Below are positions 53,865-62,284 of a stretch of 64,000 bases of DNA, in pieces. The DNA is from Paenirhizobium selenitireducens ATCC BAA-1503 (GTDB lineage: Bacteria > Pseudomonadota > Alphaproteobacteria > Rhizobiales > Rhizobiaceae): NCBI RefSeq assembly GCF_000518785.1, contig NZ_JAEG01000009.1, positions 248,001 to 312,000 of the forward strand, written 5' to 3'. Numbering within the stretch: position 1 is the stretch's first letter; each line of letters opens with the position of its first letter. The translations under genes were made by a program, and so were the position numbers. The notes under the pieces are model-generated. The model was not told the origin of the DNA, ran no database searches, and was given only the letters and a program-made list of their open reading frames with translations.

Positions 53865-55202
53865 TCAGAACTGGATGGTGAAAGTGGTTCCCGACGCCGC
53901 GCTGTCGATAGTAACCCGGCCGTCATGATTGGCGACGATCTGCTTGACCAGGCTCAAGCCGAGCCCGGCGCCTTTGCTGCGCGGTGTGACACGATAGAAC
54001 GGCTCGAAGACCTGCTCCCGCTGCTCTGCGGCTATCCCCGGCCCTTCGTCGGAAACCGCGATCCTGCCGTCTGCGGAGACGGAAACGGAGATCGTGCCGG
54101 TATTTCCACCGTGATCGATGGCATTGCGCACCAGGTTGCTGATCGCTCGCGGCAGGGCGGAGGGGCTTCCCTCCCGCTCGAACCTGTCCACCTCGCTGTC
54201 AAAGGAAATCTCGTAACCTGCCGCGATGGCCAGCGGCGCGAGATCCGCGACCACCGTGCGGGTGATGTCCACGAGATCGACAGTCTCGTGGGGGTTGGTC
54301 GCCTGATCGTTGCGCTCGAAGTCGAGAAGCTGTTCGGCGGTTTCGCCCAACCGCGCCACGTCCTGCATCAGTCTGCGACGCTCCGCCCCTTCGGACATCC
54401 CGTCGATCCGGGTCTGCATGATCGCAATCGGCGTCCGCAGTTCATGCGCCGCATCGATCAGGAAGCGCTGCCTTGCCTGGAACTGTTCCTCGAGCCGTTC
54501 GAGTATGCTGTTGAAGGCAATGATCAGCGGAACCACTTCCTTGGGCACGTCCTTGACCGGAAGCCGTGACCCGGAACGGCGGGGATCGATGTCCGGCGCC
54601 TTTCGAACGACGGAGTTCAGACCGGCGAGAGCGCGCCTCACTATTCGCGGAACAACGAGAAAGATTGCGGGTAATGCGATAACCAGAAGCGGAACATAGA
54701 TTGGATACGTCTTCCTGAGCATCATCAGGAACGTGTCAGTCCTATTGGAATGGCCTCCATACATCACCCGGACCTCCCCGAGCGGTGTTTCAACGACATC
54801 GATGGAGGCGCTCTCATTGGTGTCGAGAGAGCCGCGTATGTCCGCGTCCTTTATGAGATGGAGATAGGGTGCCAGATCTGCATACGCAGTGGGCACCTCC
54901 CCATAGGATGCCGTCTTTCGGTCGGCTGTCGCCACAACAAACCAGAGACGATCACTCTCTGTGCTCCATGCGCGCAGCTGCGACCCTTCGACAATCCTGA
55001 TTCCCCCCTGTTGATCGCGCGCAAGTGAATTTTGAAGGGCGTGGGTGAGCCGGTCCTGCATTCCCACATTGGGTGACAGGATCAAGGCTCCATAGATGCA
55101 CAGGCCAGTGACCACAACAGCGACAACCGCGACGAAGACCACGCTTAGCTGCCAACTGAGTTTCCACCAAAGGGATCCGGCCGAGATGTCTTGCGCATCC
55201 AT
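53865..55202 (-). CDS. Two-component sensor histidine kinase
   Basis: 445 residues. Two membrane helices (about 17-39 and 165-187) bound a periplasmic sensor of some 125 residues that lacks a known motif. A HAMP-like linker follows, then the H-box DAAHELRTPIA (phosphorylated His near 243), N-box NLVRNAIDHG, G1 DEGPGI and G2 GAGLGLSLVK. Its start directly abuts the stop of the response-regulator gene, so the pair is one unit. It resembles the TctE/QseC type. The signal is unknown; the regulated envelope genes suggest envelope or drug stress. Confidence 0.93.
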   Translation of the reverse strand: MDAQDISAGSLWWKLSWQLSVVFVAVVAVVVTGLCIYGALILSPNVGMQDRLTHALQNSLARDQQGGIRIVEGSQLRAWSTESDRLWFVVATADRKTASYGEVPTAYADLAPYLHLIKDADIRGSLDTNESASIDVVETPLGEVRVMYGGHSNRTDTFLMMLRKTYPIYVPLLVIALPAIFLVVPRIVRRALAGLNSVVRKAPDIDPRRSGSRLPVKDVPKEVVPLIIAFNSILERLEEQFQARQRFLIDAAHELRTPIAIMQTRIDGMSEGAERRRLMQDVARLGETAEQLLDFERNDQATNPHETVDLVDITRTVVADLAPLAIAAGYEISFDSEVDRFEREGSPSALPRAISNLVRNAIDHGGNTGTISVSVSADGRIAVSDEGPGIAAEQREQVFEPFYRVTPRSKGAGLGLSLVKQIVANHDGRVTIDSAASGTTFTIQF

Positions 55203-55874
55203 TTACTCTTCCCTCAGAAGGTATCCGACGCCGCGGATGTTGTGGACCATCACCCCAGCCGAGGCGTCCGACAAACGCTTTCGCAAACGGGAGATATGCG
55301 CGTCGAGCGCATTCGACTGGATTTCTTCTTCGTAATTGTAGACGGCGGCTTCGAGCGTGGAGCGCAGGACGGTCTTGTCCTTGCGCTTGGCAAGTGCCAA
55401 GAGCACCAGAAGCTCACGCCGGGGGAGATCGAACGGCGCCGCATTGACCGTCACGTGCAGATGAAGTGGATCGATCACGATGCGTCCGACCATGATCTGA
55501 GGCTCGACCAAGTTGGCCGGTCGCCTGAGCAAAGCGCGCAAGCGCGCCATCAGTTCCTCGACCAGGAACGGCTTGCCGAGGTAGTCGTCGGCACCTCCGT
55601 CGAGGCCCTCGATCCGCTCCATCGGCTCGTTTCGAGCCGTCAGTACGATGACTGGAGTGTCGACCCCTGCCCGCCTGAGCTTCGGGATGAAGGTCAACCC
55701 ATCACCATCAGGAAGCCTCCGGTCGAGGAGAATGGCATCGTAGGTGTTCTGGCGCGTCAGCTCGCAGGCGTCAGCGAGCCGCATCGTGTGGTCGGTGACG
55801 ATGCCCTGCTTGCCCAGAGCAGCCGTCAGGGCATCTGCCAGTTCCTTTTCGTCTTCGATCAGCAGAAGTCTCAT
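55203..55874 (-). CDS. OmpR/PhoB-family response regulator
   Basis: 223 residues from the ATG at 55874. Receiver domain: acidic pair in LLIEDEKELADAL, phospho-acceptor Asp in AILLDRRLPDGDG (about 51), Thr in VLTARNE, Lys in LGKPF. A winged-helix DNA-binding domain follows (RRELLVLLALAKRKDKTVLR, then LDAHISRLRKRL and a beta hairpin NIRGVGYLL). OmpR-type regulators bind direct repeats with 10-11-base spacing. Exactly such a site lies 40 bases upstream of this gene, so autoregulation is likely. Confidence 0.95.
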   Translation of the reverse strand: MRLLLIEDEKELADALTAALGKQGIVTDHTMRLADACELTRQNTYDAILLDRRLPDGDGLTFIPKLRRAGVDTPVIVLTARNEPMERIEGLDGGADDYLGKPFLVEELMARLRALLRRPANLVEPQIMVGRIVIDPLHLHVTVNAAPFDLPRRELLVLLALAKRKDKTVLRSTLEAAVYNYEEEIQSNALDAHISRLRKRLSDASAGVMVHNIRGVGYLLREE

Positions 55875-55913
55875 GGCCAGCGCCCCTTTCATGTCTGCCT
55901 TTTCCACCTTCAA

Positions 55914-55967
55914 GGTTGCGGCAGCATTGCGGTCAGCATGATTGCGCCCGGTAATGCTCCTGCAATT
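55914..55967. promoter_or_regulatory. Direct-repeat sites C and C' in the regulator / efflux divergent promoter
   Basis: Site C, GGTTGC-GGCAG-CATTGC (55914-55930, plus strand), faces the minus-strand regulator genes. Site C', read on the minus strand as AATTGC-AGGAG-CATTAC (55951-55967), faces the plus-strand efflux genes. Each divergent operon thus has its own copy in the same relative orientation. Confidence 0.68.
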
Positions 55968-56063
55968 GTCGGCACCTAACCATGAGAACAACCGGTCGCC
56001 CAGATATGCGACGAGGCCGCATCGAAGCGGCCGTGTTGAACTCGATGGGGAAGGATGCGCGTC

Positions 56064-57215
56064 ATGGCCTTCAATTGGACAGCGAAAATTGCCAAGGCAG
56101 GGATACTCCTTGGCGGATGCATTCTTGCTTTCATGTATCTCGATCCTACCCGTGGCACGGTCGATGCGAACGAGCGGATAAAGGATATCGTGGCATCTGC
56201 GGCCCGGATCAGCAAACCGTTCGAACTGACGCATGCCGAGGTGACGAGTGTCGAGTCCGTCTCGATGGTCGAGCGTCTGCGTGTGAGCGGTGAGCTCCAG
56301 CCGGTCAACCGGGTGGTGATGCGGGCAAAGACCGGAGGCAAGATCCTCAATCTCGCCGTGCGCGAAGGAGAGAGGGTCAGGGCTGGCGACGTCATTTTGC
56401 GCTTCGAGACGGATGATCTTCGATCGACACTGCTGCAACGCGAGAGCGACCGCGACGCCGCCGAGGCAGAGCTGACGCTGGCCACGCAGGCACTGAGCCG
56501 GGCCGAGCAGCTTGCCGCCAAAAACGTCACGTCGAAAGAACAACTGGAAAAGGCCAAAAGCGACGTCACCGCGAACACATCGAGGGTCCAGAGCCTTTCT
56601 GCGCAAGTCGATATCGCCCGCGTCGCCCTTCGCGATGGGGAAGTCACGGCCCCTTTTGACGGCGTCGTTGCAAGCCGCGCGGTCGAGGCAGGCTCCCGCG
56701 TCAGCGCGGATGCCGAGTTGCTGACCATCGTCGATACCAGCGTCCTGGAAGCGAAGGTCCTGGTTTCCACCCGTGACATTACACGCGTTGCGGCAGGCCA
56801 GACCGCCGAACTGACGATCGATGGCATGGAAGGACAAACGATCGAGGGGACGGTCGCGCGGATCAATCCGGTTGCCGAAAGCGGCACGCGCTTCGTCCCG
56901 ATCTATCTGCGGCTCTCCAATCGCGACGGACGGCTCTGGGGAGGAATGTTCGCCACCGGCTCGATCCTTGTCCGAGAAAAAGACGATGCGCTCGTCGTTC
57001 CGGTCATATCGCTGCGCAAAGACAGCGCAGGCGACTATGTGCTCAAGCTGCACAACGGCCATCTTCAGCGCCAGCCGGTGACCGTGAGACAGGACTGGAA
57101 CGGTGGTAGTCTGATCGAGATCGCCGACGGCCTGAAGGACGGCGATACAATCGTGACCGCTCCCCTGCCAGAGCTGCAGCCCGATGTTGCCGTGACCCTC
57201 AACAAGGCCGGCTGA
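56064..57215 (+). CDS. RND efflux membrane-fusion protein
   Basis: 383 residues from the ATG at 56064 (AAGG nine bases upstream; an in-frame ATG three codons earlier is possible). An N-terminal helix is followed by lipoyl-type halves (GKILNLAVREGERVRAGD and APFDGVVASRAVEAGSRVSADAELL), a short coiled-coil hairpin and a beta-barrel domain. It belongs to the AcrA/MdtA group and connects the RND pump one base downstream to an outer-membrane channel that is not encoded here. Site C' lies about 97 bases before the start. Confidence 0.92.
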   Translation: MAFNWTAKIAKAGILLGGCILAFMYLDPTRGTVDANERIKDIVASAARISKPFELTHAEVTSVESVSMVERLRVSGELQPVNRVVMRAKTGGKILNLAVREGERVRAGDVILRFETDDLRSTLLQRESDRDAAEAELTLATQALSRAEQLAAKNVTSKEQLEKAKSDVTANTSRVQSLSAQVDIARVALRDGEVTAPFDGVVASRAVEAGSRVSADAELLTIVDTSVLEAKVLVSTRDITRVAAGQTAELTIDGMEGQTIEGTVARINPVAESGTRFVPIYLRLSNRDGRLWGGMFATGSILVREKDDALVVPVISLRKDSAGDYVLKLHNGHLQRQPVTVRQDWNGGSLIEIADGLKDGDTIVTAPLPELQPDVAVTLNKAG

Positions 57216-57216
57216 G

Positions 57217-60200
57217 ATGTTCCTCACTCGCATCTCCGTCACCCATCCCGTTTTCACCACCATGATGATGATGGCCCTGCTGGTGATGGGCATCTTCTCC
57301 TTCCAGCGGCTTGGGCTGGACCAGTATCCCAATGTCGACGTTCCGATCGTCGTGGTGATGACGACCTATCCGGGCGCCACACCGGAAACCGTCGAGACAG
57401 AGGTCACCCGCCCGGTCGAGGACGCGCTGAACTCAATCAGCGGGCTGGATGAGATCACATCAACCTCCTATGAAGGGCGTTCGGTTGTCACGGCCAAGTT
57501 CAAGCTGGAGGTCCAGGGTGCGGTCGCGGCGCAGGACGTGCGCGACAAGGTCGCCGCCATTGAAGCCGACTTTCCCGACGATGTCGGCAAGCCGATCATA
57601 TCGCGGTTCAACCCGTCCGACCAACCGATCCTCTCCATCGCCATCAGTTCAACGTCGCTGGACGTCCCATCCCTGACGACGATTGCCGACCAGCGCGTCC
57701 TTCGCCAATTGACCACCATTTCGGGCGTCGGCCAGGCGTCGCTGGTGGGCGGCCAGACGCGCCAGATCGACGTCTCCATCGACGATACGCGGATGCGGGC
57801 ACTTGGAGTCGGCATCAACGACGTGATCAATGTTCTGAAATCCGGGAACCAGAACAGTCCTGCCGGGAGCGTTATCAGCACGTTTTCCGAACGCACGATA
57901 CAGGTGCAGGGTCGGATCGAGCAGCCCGAAGACCTGCTCGACATGATTGTCGCCCGTCATGGCGGCGGCCCCGTCTACTTGGGTGACGTCGCGACCGTCT
58001 CGGACGGCGCAGCCGACGCCGAAAGCCGAGCCCTATACAATGGTGAAACGGCGCTCGCCATCGATCTTGTAAAGGTGCAGGACGCCAACACGGTGCAGGT
58101 GGTCGATGACGTTCGGGCACGTCTCGATCAGCTCAACGCGGAACTCGCGTCCCAGAACGTGCAGTTGCGCGTCGTCACCGATGCCTCGACAGACATTCAG
58201 GAATCCGTCGCCCAAGTGCAAGCGACGCTGATCGAAGGCGCAGCACTTGCCGTCGCCATCGTCTTCCTCTTCCTCAACTCCTGGCGCAGCACCGTGATCA
58301 CCGGCCTGACGCTTCCGATCGCCATGCTCGGAACGCTGGCGGTTATCAGCTTCCTCGGCTTCACGCTCAACACGATGAGCCTGCTGGCGTTGACATTGTC
58401 GATCGGCATCCTGGTGGACGACGCCATCGTCGTGCGGGAGAACATCACGCGGCACCTTCACATGGGCAAGTCGCACCTTCGGGCGGCGCTGGACGGCACC
58501 AATGAAATCGGGCTTGCGGTGATCGCGACGACGTTGACTATCGCCGCGGTCTTCCTGCCGGTCGCCTTCATGGACGGCATCGTCGGTCGCTTTTTCTACG
58601 AATTCGGAGTCACGGTTTCCGCCGCAGTCCTCATCTCACTCTTCGTCGCCTTCACCCTCGATCCGATGCTGTCCAGCGTCTGGTACGATCCCGATGCGCG
58701 TCCGGATGCGAAACGCGGACGCATCGGGCGTCTGATCGTGCGCTTCGATCAGGGCTTCGAATGGCTGGCCGATCGGTATCGGCAGGTGATCGGCTGGACG
58801 TTGCGACATCGTCTCGTGACGCTTCTGGCAACCGTCGGCATCTTCATCAGCAGCCTGTTCATGGTGCCGCTGGTCGGCGCGGAGTTCGTGCCCGGCGCCG
58901 ACGAGGGCCGGTTCCAGATCAACGTGACGGCACCGGTCGGCTCCTCCCTCGACTACACCGCGGCGAAAGTGCGACAGGTCGAAAATGCGCTCAGGGAATT
59001 CCCCGAGATCGAGACGGTCTATTCGACCATCAACACGGGCGGGACGGTCAGCAAGCACCGCGCCGCAGTGCTGGTGCGCCTCGTGCCTCTGGAAGAACGT
59101 GAACGAACCCCGCTCATGCTGGCAAACCCGATCCGCGAGCGGCTGTCCGTCATTCCGGGCATCGAGATCGCCATCGTCCAGGAAGGGCTGGGCGGCGGCG
59201 ACAGCCCGATCCAGCTCAGCGTCCTTGGAGACGACCGCGCGGTCATCGAGAAGATCGCCTCGGATCTGGCCGACGACATGCGCAGGATAGCCGGCATGGT
59301 GGATGTGAATTCGAGCGCCAGGGAAGTGACCTCCATCCTTTCGGTGCGCCTGAAGCGCGAGGCGGCAAGTGATCTCGGCATGACCAGATCCGATCTTGCC
59401 GCCTCGCTCTCTCCACTGGTCGGCGGCGAGGAGGTCTCGAACTGGAGCGATGCCACCGGCGAAACCCACGATATCGTTGTGCGCCTGCCGAGCGGGCAGC
59501 GCGCCAATCCGGCCATGATCGGCGAGCTCATGCTGACGACCGGACGAACGGATGCGAACGGAGCACCGATCCTGGTCCAAGTCGATCAGGTCGCCCATAT
59601 CAGGAGCTTCCCGGCGGCTTCCGAAATCCGCCGTCTGGACAATCGCCGTGAGGTGCTGGTGTCCGCCGATGTATCGGGCCGCACGCTTGGCGACGTGACC
59701 AGCGAGTTGCAGACGCTGATCGACAGCCGCGATCTGCCCGACGGCTACCGCATCCGTTTCGGCGGCGAATCGGAGAACATGCAAGAAACAATGGGGCATA
59801 TGGTGACCGCGCTCGCTATGGCGGTGATCTTCATCTACCTCGTGCTGGCCTCGCAGTTCGGCAGCTTCCTGCAGCCGATCGCAGTCATGGCGGCCCTGCC
59901 TCTGTCGCTTGTCGGCGTGCTTCTCGGCCTCATGGTCGCCGGTAGCACGATCAACATGTTCTCGCTGATCGGCTTCATCATGCTGATGGGCCTCGTCACC
60001 AAGAACGGTATCCTGCTGGTGGACTTTGCCAACCAGGAACGGCGGCGTGGCCTCCCCCTGAATGAGGCATTGATCAGCGCAGGAGCCATCCGCTTCCGGC
60101 CGATCGTCATGACGACGCTGGCGATGATCTTCGGGATGATACCGCTCGGCATGGCGGTGGCCGGCGGCGGCGCGCAGCGTGCTCCAATGGCCCATGCCGT

Positions 60201-60393
60201 CATCGGCGGGCTGATCAGTTCCACTGTCCTGACCTTGATCGTCGTGCCAATGATCCTGTCGTACATTGATAGCATCACGCGCCGTCTGGCCCGCTTCATG
60301 CCGAAAGCGCCGGACGATCACGGCGAGGAGACTGCACACTCGGGCACGCGGGATGGCTACGTCGAGCAGCCTTCCCCAGACCCGTCATCCTGA
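57217..60393 (+). CDS. RND-family efflux pump, inner-membrane transporter
   Basis: 1058 residues, full length for the hydrophobe/amphiphile (HAE) RND family. Twelve helices are arranged as 1+5+1+5 with two large periplasmic loops. The first helix follows MFLTRISVTHPVFTTMMM. The proton-relay Asp pair is in SIGILVDDAIVVREN (TM4), and the second half has FIMLMGLVTKNGILLVDFAN (TM10, relay Lys). It probably exports drugs or envelope-active compounds. It starts one base after the fusion-protein stop. Confidence 0.95.
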   Translation: MFLTRISVTHPVFTTMMMMALLVMGIFSFQRLGLDQYPNVDVPIVVVMTTYPGATPETVETEVTRPVEDALNSISGLDEITSTSYEGRSVVTAKFKLEVQGAVAAQDVRDKVAAIEADFPDDVGKPIISRFNPSDQPILSIAISSTSLDVPSLTTIADQRVLRQLTTISGVGQASLVGGQTRQIDVSIDDTRMRALGVGINDVINVLKSGNQNSPAGSVISTFSERTIQVQGRIEQPEDLLDMIVARHGGGPVYLGDVATVSDGAADAESRALYNGETALAIDLVKVQDANTVQVVDDVRARLDQLNAELASQNVQLRVVTDASTDIQESVAQVQATLIEGAALAVAIVFLFLNSWRSTVITGLTLPIAMLGTLAVISFLGFTLNTMSLLALTLSIGILVDDAIVVRENITRHLHMGKSHLRAALDGTNEIGLAVIATTLTIAAVFLPVAFMDGIVGRFFYEFGVTVSAAVLISLFVAFTLDPMLSSVWYDPDARPDAKRGRIGRLIVRFDQGFEWLADRYRQVIGWTLRHRLVTLLATVGIFISSLFMVPLVGAEFVPGADEGRFQINVTAPVGSSLDYTAAKVRQVENALREFPEIETVYSTINTGGTVSKHRAAVLVRLVPLEERERTPLMLANPIRERLSVIPGIEIAIVQEGLGGGDSPIQLSVLGDDRAVIEKIASDLADDMRRIAGMVDVNSSAREVTSILSVRLKREAASDLGMTRSDLAASLSPLVGGEEVSNWSDATGETHDIVVRLPSGQRANPAMIGELMLTTGRTDANGAPILVQVDQVAHIRSFPAASEIRRLDNRREVLVSADVSGRTLGDVTSELQTLIDSRDLPDGYRIRFGGESENMQETMGHMVTALAMAVIFIYLVLASQFGSFLQPIAVMAALPLSLVGVLLGLMVAGSTINMFSLIGFIMLMGLVTKNGILLVDFANQERRRGLPLNEALISAGAIRFRPIVMTTLAMIFGMIPLGMAVAGGGAQRAPMAHAVIGGLISSTVLTLIVVPMILSYIDSITRRLARFMPKAPDDHGEETAHSGTRDGYVEQPSPDPSS

Positions 60394-60416
60394 GACGCGC
60401 GACCTCACAGAAACCC

Positions 60417-60560
60417 ATGAAACTCAGCATCGACCTCGGAATCGTGGTCTATCTGCTGGTCTTTCTGCTGGTCTTTCTGTTGGTGACAAGCCGGTCTCTG
60501 TTTGCCCGCGTGCGCAGGCATCGAATGATGCCTGAGCGTCCGATCACTCTCTTCACCTGA
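60417..60560 (+). CDS. Small membrane protein, 47 residues
   Basis: Starts 23 bases after the RND pump stop. A short acidic/polar start (MKLSIDLG) leads into one strongly hydrophobic helix of repeated LLVF (residues 9-24), then an Arg/His-rich tail (SRSLFARVRRHR). It looks like a single-pass protein with a positively charged cytoplasmic end. RND pumps are known to have small partners of this kind (for example AcrZ, 49 residues), but there is no visible homology. The ribosome site is weak. Its end overlaps by eight bases the end of a 35-residue frame on the other strand. Confidence 0.5.
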   Translation: MKLSIDLGIVVYLLVFLLVFLLVTSRSLFARVRRHRMMPERPITLFT

Positions 60561-60660
60561 GCAGGAGGATGCTCAGGGGCCCGGCCAGGAGAACAGCAAG
60601 AACGATGATGGGGTGGAGATACCGTAGAAGAAGCCTGATAATGGTTCTGTAGACTTTCAT
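60553..60660 (-). CDS. Small membrane protein, 35 residues, preceded by a regulator site
   Basis: ATG at 60660 to TGA at 60553. A basic start (MKVYRTIIRLLLRYLHP) is followed by a hydrophobic helix (IIVLAVLLAGPLSILLL) and a terminal Arg. A direct-repeat site of the linked response regulator lies 48 bases upstream in the same relative orientation as at the other four target sites, which is the main argument that it is a real gene. The ribosome site is poor (GGTG). It might act as a small modulator of the kinase or pump; no homologue is recognised. Confidence 0.45.
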   Translation of the reverse strand: MKVYRTIIRLLLRYLHPIIVLAVLLAGPLSILLLR

Positions 60661-60707
60661 GGGAACTGCACCTGATGGAATTTCACCAAGTGAGCCTGGG
60701 CTTGCCG

Positions 60708-60724
60708 GATTGCAGCAGCATTAC
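60708..60724. promoter_or_regulatory. Direct-repeat response-regulator site D (before the 35-residue gene)
   Basis: GATTGC-AGCAG-CATTAC on the plus strand, facing the minus-strand small gene at 60553-60660. No other minus-strand gene begins nearby; the gene at 60746-61423 ends, rather than starts, here. Confidence 0.62.
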
Positions 60725-60745
60725 CGTTTCAGCCCGCCCCCCTGT

Positions 60746-61423
60746 TTACAATTTAGGGGTCAGCTTCAGGTTCCGGAAATAGGCAACCGTCCCGGATTCC
60801 AGCCATACGCCCACACCGCCACGCTGGTCGGATCCCAGTTTCAGATCGCTGACGATCAAAGCCGGTCGTTGATTGCCGTCAAGATAGAGTTCTGCCCTTT
60901 CTCCGGAAACGACGATCTTCATATGGATCCAGCGTTCAAGGTCCAGCTCGGCATAGCTCTCGTACTTTTCTGGAAATTCTCGCCTGAGCCTGTCGAACCG
61001 GTAATCAGGATAGGCGACGTACTGGACACTGTGATTGCGGCGGACCTGATCGTCAGCGACACTGTTCGTCGGCCGCAGATAGATGCTTTCGAAACGCCCC
61101 TCGTCATCGATGCGGAAGGCCAGGCCAATGAACCCTCGCGCATACTCAGGCGCGTCTGGCGCAAGCTCACTGGCGAGTTCGACATCTATGGCGCCATCGG
61201 AGAGATCCAGCGGCAACCATGCCATGAAGTCGCGGTCCGTCAGCTTTTCCGTTTGCGGATCCTGAACTGCTTCCGATGGCATGGTCATCTTGAAGGCCGG
61301 GACGCCCTGATAGATGCTTCGTTCAAGCGAAACGCCCGACAGCACAAAATCACCGACCGAAGGGTCTGTAGCGCCCATCGAATGGCCATCCGGAGCAAGA
61401 AGCCTGCCATTGATCCATGACAT
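60746..61423 (-). CDS. LamG/concanavalin-like hypothetical protein (DUF1080-like)
   Basis: 225 residues from the ATG at 61423; a TTG at 61435 with GGAAGGG upstream is an alternative start. No signal peptide is seen. The sequence is beta-rich, with features of a jelly-roll laminin-G/3-keto-disaccharide-hydrolase-like fold: FIGLAFRIDDEGRFESIYLRP, then WIHMKIVVSGERAELYLDGNQRPALIV and the last-strand GGVGVWLESGTVAYFRNLKL. Such domains bind or cleave carbohydrates. No catalytic residue could be assigned and the neighbours do not suggest a pathway. Monocistronic. Confidence 0.7.
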   Translation of the reverse strand: MSWINGRLLAPDGHSMGATDPSVGDFVLSGVSLERSIYQGVPAFKMTMPSEAVQDPQTEKLTDRDFMAWLPLDLSDGAIDVELASELAPDAPEYARGFIGLAFRIDDEGRFESIYLRPTNSVADDQVRRNHSVQYVAYPDYRFDRLRREFPEKYESYAELDLERWIHMKIVVSGERAELYLDGNQRPALIVSDLKLGSDQRGGVGVWLESGTVAYFRNLKLTPKL

Positions 61424-61560
61424 TGAGCTTATCAACTCGTGTTTCCCTTCCTTTGGCAAAGCAAGCCGGATCGGCGCGCTTTGCCAGACTCCTAAGTGAT
61501 CTGCTGATTACCTCATGGATTGACGGACGGCGAAACTGCCGTCCGTCATGCGTCTTCGTG

Positions 61561-62187
61561 TCAAACGCGAACCCAGGCAGGCGCCACGGTCGGACCCATC
61601 CCGAGGAAAAAGCCGAAGTGGATGTTCATCTCGCCGATTGGCTCGAGGAAGCGGCTGTTGCTCAGCGGACCGGCATTGATGGCCTCAAACGAGAGCTTTT
61701 CCGCCAGCTCGCGCACCGTCGCGGTCGCAGCCTCGTCATCGCCTGCGACGAACACCTGCAATGTCTTGCCTTCGCGCGCCTCCGGCATGATCAGACCAGC
61801 GAAAATCGTGTTGAAGGCCTTGATGACCTGGGCGCCAGTAGCAAGCTTCTGAATTTCTTCCGCCGCGGAAGTGGTATGACCCAGCAGCAGTTCCTTGTAG
61901 TCAGCGGTGATCGGGTTGGTGATGTCGATCAGGATCTTGCCTGCGAGATCTCCGGCTTCAGCCAGAACGGGGGCGACGGCTTGATACGGCAGTGCCAACA
62001 AGACGATGTCTGCGAGTTTTGCAGCCGCAGCAATACCACCGCCTTCAACATTGGGGCCAGTTTCGGTTGCCAGTGCTGCGGCCTTGGCCGGATCACGGTG
62101 ACCGATGACGACATCGATGCCATTTGCTGCGAATGCCCGGGCAAATCCCGAGCCCATGTTTCCTGTTCCAATGATTGCGACTTTCAT
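61561..62187 (-). CDS. NADP-binding reductase (F420-dependent-oxidoreductase-like)
   Basis: 208 residues. The Rossmann start MKVAIIGTGNMGSGFARAFA is followed by HRDPAKAAALA for the NADP phosphate. It belongs to the small FNO-like/ProC-like 'NADPH-dependent F420 reductase' family, whose bacterial members use other acceptors. I chose the ATG at 62187 because AGAGGA lies at good spacing; the ATG two codons earlier is too close. It is divergent from a LysR gene 97 bases away, which probably regulates it. Confidence 0.85.
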   Translation of the reverse strand: MKVAIIGTGNMGSGFARAFAANGIDVVIGHRDPAKAAALATETGPNVEGGGIAAAAKLADIVLLALPYQAVAPVLAEAGDLAGKILIDITNPITADYKELLLGHTTSAAEEIQKLATGAQVIKAFNTIFAGLIMPEAREGKTLQVFVAGDDEAATATVRELAEKLSFEAINAGPLSNSRFLEPIGEMNIHFGFFLGMGPTVAPAWVRV

Positions 62188-62284
62188 TTCCATATCCTCT
62201 GTTGTCGATGAAAGACACTTTGGCGCCGAAACGAAATCAGATAAATCTCGCGAATATCGCATGACTTGAAACAAGGCATTTCAA

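Noticed and set aside
55875..57332. Extension of the response-regulator frame upstream through the divergent efflux genes
   Set aside because: It is an antisense reading of the fusion protein. The receiver domain starts exactly at the ATG 55874.
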